A stretch of DNA of 64,000 nt from Bacteroidota bacterium. Lineage in GTDB: Bacteria; Bacteroidota; Bacteroidia; Bacteroidales; JAGONC01. Shown one piece after another: positions 61,931 to 64,000 of the stretch. The stretch lies in the NCBI GenBank assembly GCA_022711405.1, contig JAKLFC010000010.1, positions 1 to 64,000 on the forward strand, read 5' to 3'. Position 1 is the first letter of the stretch; every line of letters starts with the position of its first letter. A program made the translations under genes and the position numbers. Below the pieces are notes generated by a model. The model had not been told where the DNA came from and made no database searches. It saw only the letters and a program-made list of their open reading frames with translations.

Positions 61931-62890
61931 ATGGAACAACCTGTTAAATTATCTTTTTTCAAGAAATGGCTGATCAGTGCCAGGCCTTTTTCGTTTCCTG
62001 CATCTACCATGCCTGTTGTCTTCGGCTCGGTGGGTGCAGCTGCTTATGGCGGTTATACGTTCAAGCCCGGAATGTTTATCCTGTCGTTCCTGGGGATGGT
62101 CGTCCTGCATTCGGGTGCCAATATCCTGAGCGATATCAATGATTACAGGAAAGGACTCGACAAGGTTCCCACACCGGCCAGCGGAGGCGTGGTAAGAGGG
62201 ATCATATCCATCAGGGAAGCCTGGATCTCATCTGCGATCCTGCTGGCTACAGGTGCATTGATCGGATTTTACCTGGTGTGGAAAAGCGGTCCCCTGTTAC
62301 TGGCCATCGGAGGGCTGGGACTGCTGGTAGGAGTGTTCTATACCCGCGGCGGGAAAATTGCGCTGAAATACCATGCACTGGGCGACCTGGCCGTTTTCCT
62401 GAATTTCGGCATTCTGGGGTCTCTGGGCTCGTGGTACGTTCAGTCGGGTTCCTTCTCATGGATCCCTGTCATCTGGGCAGTACCTATGGCCATGCATGTG
62501 ATCGCCATCCTCCACGCCAACAACTGGCGCGATATCGTCTCTGACAGGAAAGGCGAAATTTCCACAGTGGCTTCGATGCTGGGGGATAGGGGATCATTAA
62601 GGTATTATGCCTTTATGATCTTCGGACCCTTTGCCATCGTGCTGGGTTTGATCTTTCTACCCATGATCCTGCCTGGAAACCTGCCTGCCATGCCCCTGCC
62701 CTTTCTCCTGACCCTTCTCGCCCTGCCCCTTGCCATACAGCTATGGCATAAAGCCATTCGTCGTAAAGAACCCATTGATCCATTGGACTTCATTGCGCTG
62801 GACGGTGCCACTGCAAAGCTTAATCTGCTGTTCGGGGCTTTGTGCACCATTTCGCTTCTTGTCAATGTGGCGATCCTTTCCTTCCTATGA
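61931..62890 (+). CDS. menA: 1,4-dihydroxy-2-naphthoate polyprenyltransferase
   Basis: 319 residues, eight to nine membrane helices. UbiA-family Asp-rich motifs: N-I-L-S-D-I-N-D-Y-R-K-G (first) and N-N-W-R-D-I-V-S-D-R-K-G-E (second), which bind the Mg2+-prenyl diphosphate. The second motif and A-R-P-F-S-F-P-A-S-T near residue 17 fit MenA, which joins a polyprenyl chain to the naphthoate ring in menaquinone synthesis, the quinone of this phylum. Other UbiA members are possible. It overlaps a CPBP protease gene by 4 bp. Confidence 0.85.
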   Translation: MEQPVKLSFFKKWLISARPFSFPASTMPVVFGSVGAAAYGGYTFKPGMFILSFLGMVVLHSGANILSDINDYRKGLDKVPTPASGGVVRGIISIREAWISSAILLATGALIGFYLVWKSGPLLLAIGGLGLLVGVFYTRGGKIALKYHALGDLAVFLNFGILGSLGSWYVQSGSFSWIPVIWAVPMAMHVIAILHANNWRDIVSDRKGEISTVASMLGDRGSLRYYAFMIFGPFAIVLGLIFLPMILPGNLPAMPLPFLLTLLALPLAIQLWHKAIRRKEPIDPLDFIALDGATAKLNLLFGALCTISLLVNVAILSFL

Positions 62891-63540
62891 GAGGTACGGA
62901 TCTTCCCGAGAAAAAACTGGTTTGGCTCATGATCCTCCTGGGATCAGCCATGTTCGTTCCCATGTTTGTCATTCAACACCTGGGCGGGTTTGATTTCTGG
63001 TGGTGGATGAGTACCAGCCTGCTGGTACTTGTATCGCTGAGCCTCCTGACCGATAGGAACTATTTGTCTTTACTTGGTGCCGACCTGTCGGAAAATCTCT
63101 TCAGGAAGATCATGATCGCACTGGCATCGGTCATTCTATTATATTTTGTTTTTTATTTCGGCAACTGGATTTCCCGGCAGTGGTTCTCATTTGCCGGAGG
63201 CCAGATCACGGGCATCTACCATTTCAAAGGAGAAGCCTCTTCCTGGCGGATCATTCTCCTGATGGCGCTGGTGATCGGTCCCGGGGAAGAACTGTTCTGG
63301 CGGGGGTTTGTTCAGCGGCACCTCTCCGGGCGGTACGGCCGGCTTACTGGATTCTTCATGGCGGCAGCCGTCTACGCTGCGGTGCACATCGCCACAGGTA
63401 ATTTCATGCTGGTCATGGCAGCGCTGATCTGTGGCCTGTTCTGGGGCTGGTTATATCTCAGGTACCGCTCCATGCTCATCAACGTGCTTTCACACACACT
63501 CTGGGATATCGCTGTGTTCGTCGTGTTTCCTTTCTCCTGA
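62887..63540 (+). CDS. CPBP-family intramembrane protease (Abi)
   Basis: 217 residues from the ATG that overlaps the menA stop (ATGA); an upstream ATG would run back into menA. About seven membrane helices. CPBP motifs: E-E-x-x-x-R as G-E-E-L-F-W-R-G-F, V-Y-A-A-V-H (F/Y-x-x-x-H region) and the final S-H-T-L-W-D. This family includes Rce1-type CAAX proteases and bacteriocin-immunity proteins; the substrate is unknown. Coupling to menA does not by itself indicate a quinone-related role. Confidence 0.87.
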   Translation: MRGTDLPEKKLVWLMILLGSAMFVPMFVIQHLGGFDFWWWMSTSLLVLVSLSLLTDRNYLSLLGADLSENLFRKIMIALASVILLYFVFYFGNWISRQWFSFAGGQITGIYHFKGEASSWRIILLMALVIGPGEELFWRGFVQRHLSGRYGRLTGFFMAAAVYAAVHIATGNFMLVMAALICGLFWGWLYLRYRSMLINVLSHTLWDIAVFVVFPFS

Positions 63541-63573
63541 TAGAAGTCATGCAGTACTTCGTAGGAGACCATT

Positions 63574-63690
63574 ATCAAATTGTTAAATTGTTAAATTGTT
63601 TGACTGTTGATCCCTCGTCACTATGTTCCTCGGGACATGCTGCTGATCCTTCGGGCTTCGCCCTCAGGACATGCTGCCCATTGCCAACTA
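63574..63690. repeat. Repeat-rich gap before the threonine aldolase gene
   Basis: AAATTGTTAAATTGTTAAAT units (63576-63600) are the reverse of the CAATTTGA repeat at 40031. They are followed by two copies of a CCTCRGGACATGCTGC unit (about 63632-63647 and 63662-63678) around a GATCCTTCGGGCTTCGCC hairpin. No gene is seen here. Confidence 0.65.
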
Positions 63691-63708
63691 ATATATTCCC
63701 TACCTTTG
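63681..63708 (+). promoter_or_regulatory. Promoter for the threonine aldolase gene
   Basis: TTG (63681-63683), 17 bp, TACCTTTG (63701-63708), then 16 bp to the ATG at 63725. Confidence 0.55.
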
Positions 63709-63724
63709 TCCAAAAATTTACTCA

Positions 63725-64000
63725 ATGAAGAATCCCATTGATTTACGCAGTGACACGGTCACCCGACCTACACCCGGAATGCTGGAAGCCATGATGAATG
63801 CAGAGGTCGGGGATGATGTTTTCGGTGATGATCCGACCGTGATCGCACTCGAAGAAAAAGCAGCGGCGATGTTCGGAAAAGAAGCTGCGGTTTTTTGTCC
63901 ATCCGGTACCATGACAAACCAGATAGCCGTCAGGGTACACACGCATCCTGGTGACGAGGTGATCTGCGACGCCCTCTCACATGTCTATCATTATGAGGGG
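63725..64000 (+). CDS. ltaE: Low-specificity L-threonine aldolase, 5' part
   Basis: The first 92 codons of a PLP-dependent aldolase that runs past the window. Family sequence is clear: [11 protein letters not shown] near the start, [14 protein letters not shown], and [10 protein letters not shown] (PLP phosphate contacts). It splits L-threonine (and allo-threonine) to glycine and acetaldehyde. The catalytic lysine is beyond the edge. Confidence 0.92.
   Translation, partial: MKNPIDLRSDTVTRPTPGMLEAMMNAEVGDDVFGDDPTVIALEEKAAAMFGKEAAVFCPSGTMTNQIAVRVHTHPGDEVICDALSHVYHYEG

Overview
The window comes from a Bacteroidota chromosome, most likely an environmental member of the Bacteroidales/Marinilabiliales type. 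Evidence: promoters fit the Bacteroidetes sigma-ABfr consensus (TTG, 17-21 bp, TAnnTTTG) rather than -35/-10 boxes; Shine-Dalgarno sequences are almost absent; secreted proteins end in type IX secretion (T9SS) sorting domains; and the gene content is typical of the phylum (purH-mreBCD, S46 and M49 peptidases, DUF4136 lipoproteins, TonB receptor, FISUMP domain, SSS transporters). No taxonomic marker is present, so genus cannot be given.

Layout. 0-10.2 kb: outer-membrane barrels, DUF4136 lipoproteins, a decayed SnoaL-like gene, a serine-type sulfatase, and a TonB-dependent receptor coupled to a TPR adenylate cyclase. 10.2-18 kb: an ORF6N protein, an array of palindromic repeats, and four secreted minus-strand proteins (T9SS protein, S41 peptidase, FISUMP protein, Asp-box propeller). 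18-21.8 kb: LytS-type propeller histidine kinase with LytTR regulator. 21.9-26 kb: K+ channel, glnS, a four-helix-bundle gene enclosed by two 145-bp inverted repeats, tRNA-Gln(CUG), and a DUF4136 gene with an in-frame amber codon.

26.2-35.75 kb is an accessory, largely AT-rich defence island. It holds a type IIG restriction-modification protein whose specificity half has a different base composition from its catalytic half, an unrecognised 587-residue protein with a C-terminal HEPN-type R-N-A-I-I-H motif read from a TTG start, an IS4-family insertion sequence, and an AAA ATPase/subtilisin pair with the organisation of the IetAS system. The type IIG plus HEPN pair is my best candidate for an undescribed system. 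The 0.9 kb that follows has no clear gene except a possible small RNA or 23-residue peptide with its own promoter and terminator.

36.6-64 kb is mostly conserved chromosome: gltX; M49 and S46 (DPP7-type) peptidases; a TlpA-like lipoprotein; a sodium:solute symporter; purH-mreB-mreC-mreD; an ABC permease; a GT39 glycosyltransferase; recJ; a DUF308/LysE/GH3 group; an EEP hydrolase; hemW with a sensor kinase; corA; menA; a CPBP protease; and the start of a threonine aldolase cut by the window edge. Several dispersed hairpin-forming repeat families lie between genes, usually just after stop codons. They probably shape transcript ends and, at glnS, supply part of the promoter.
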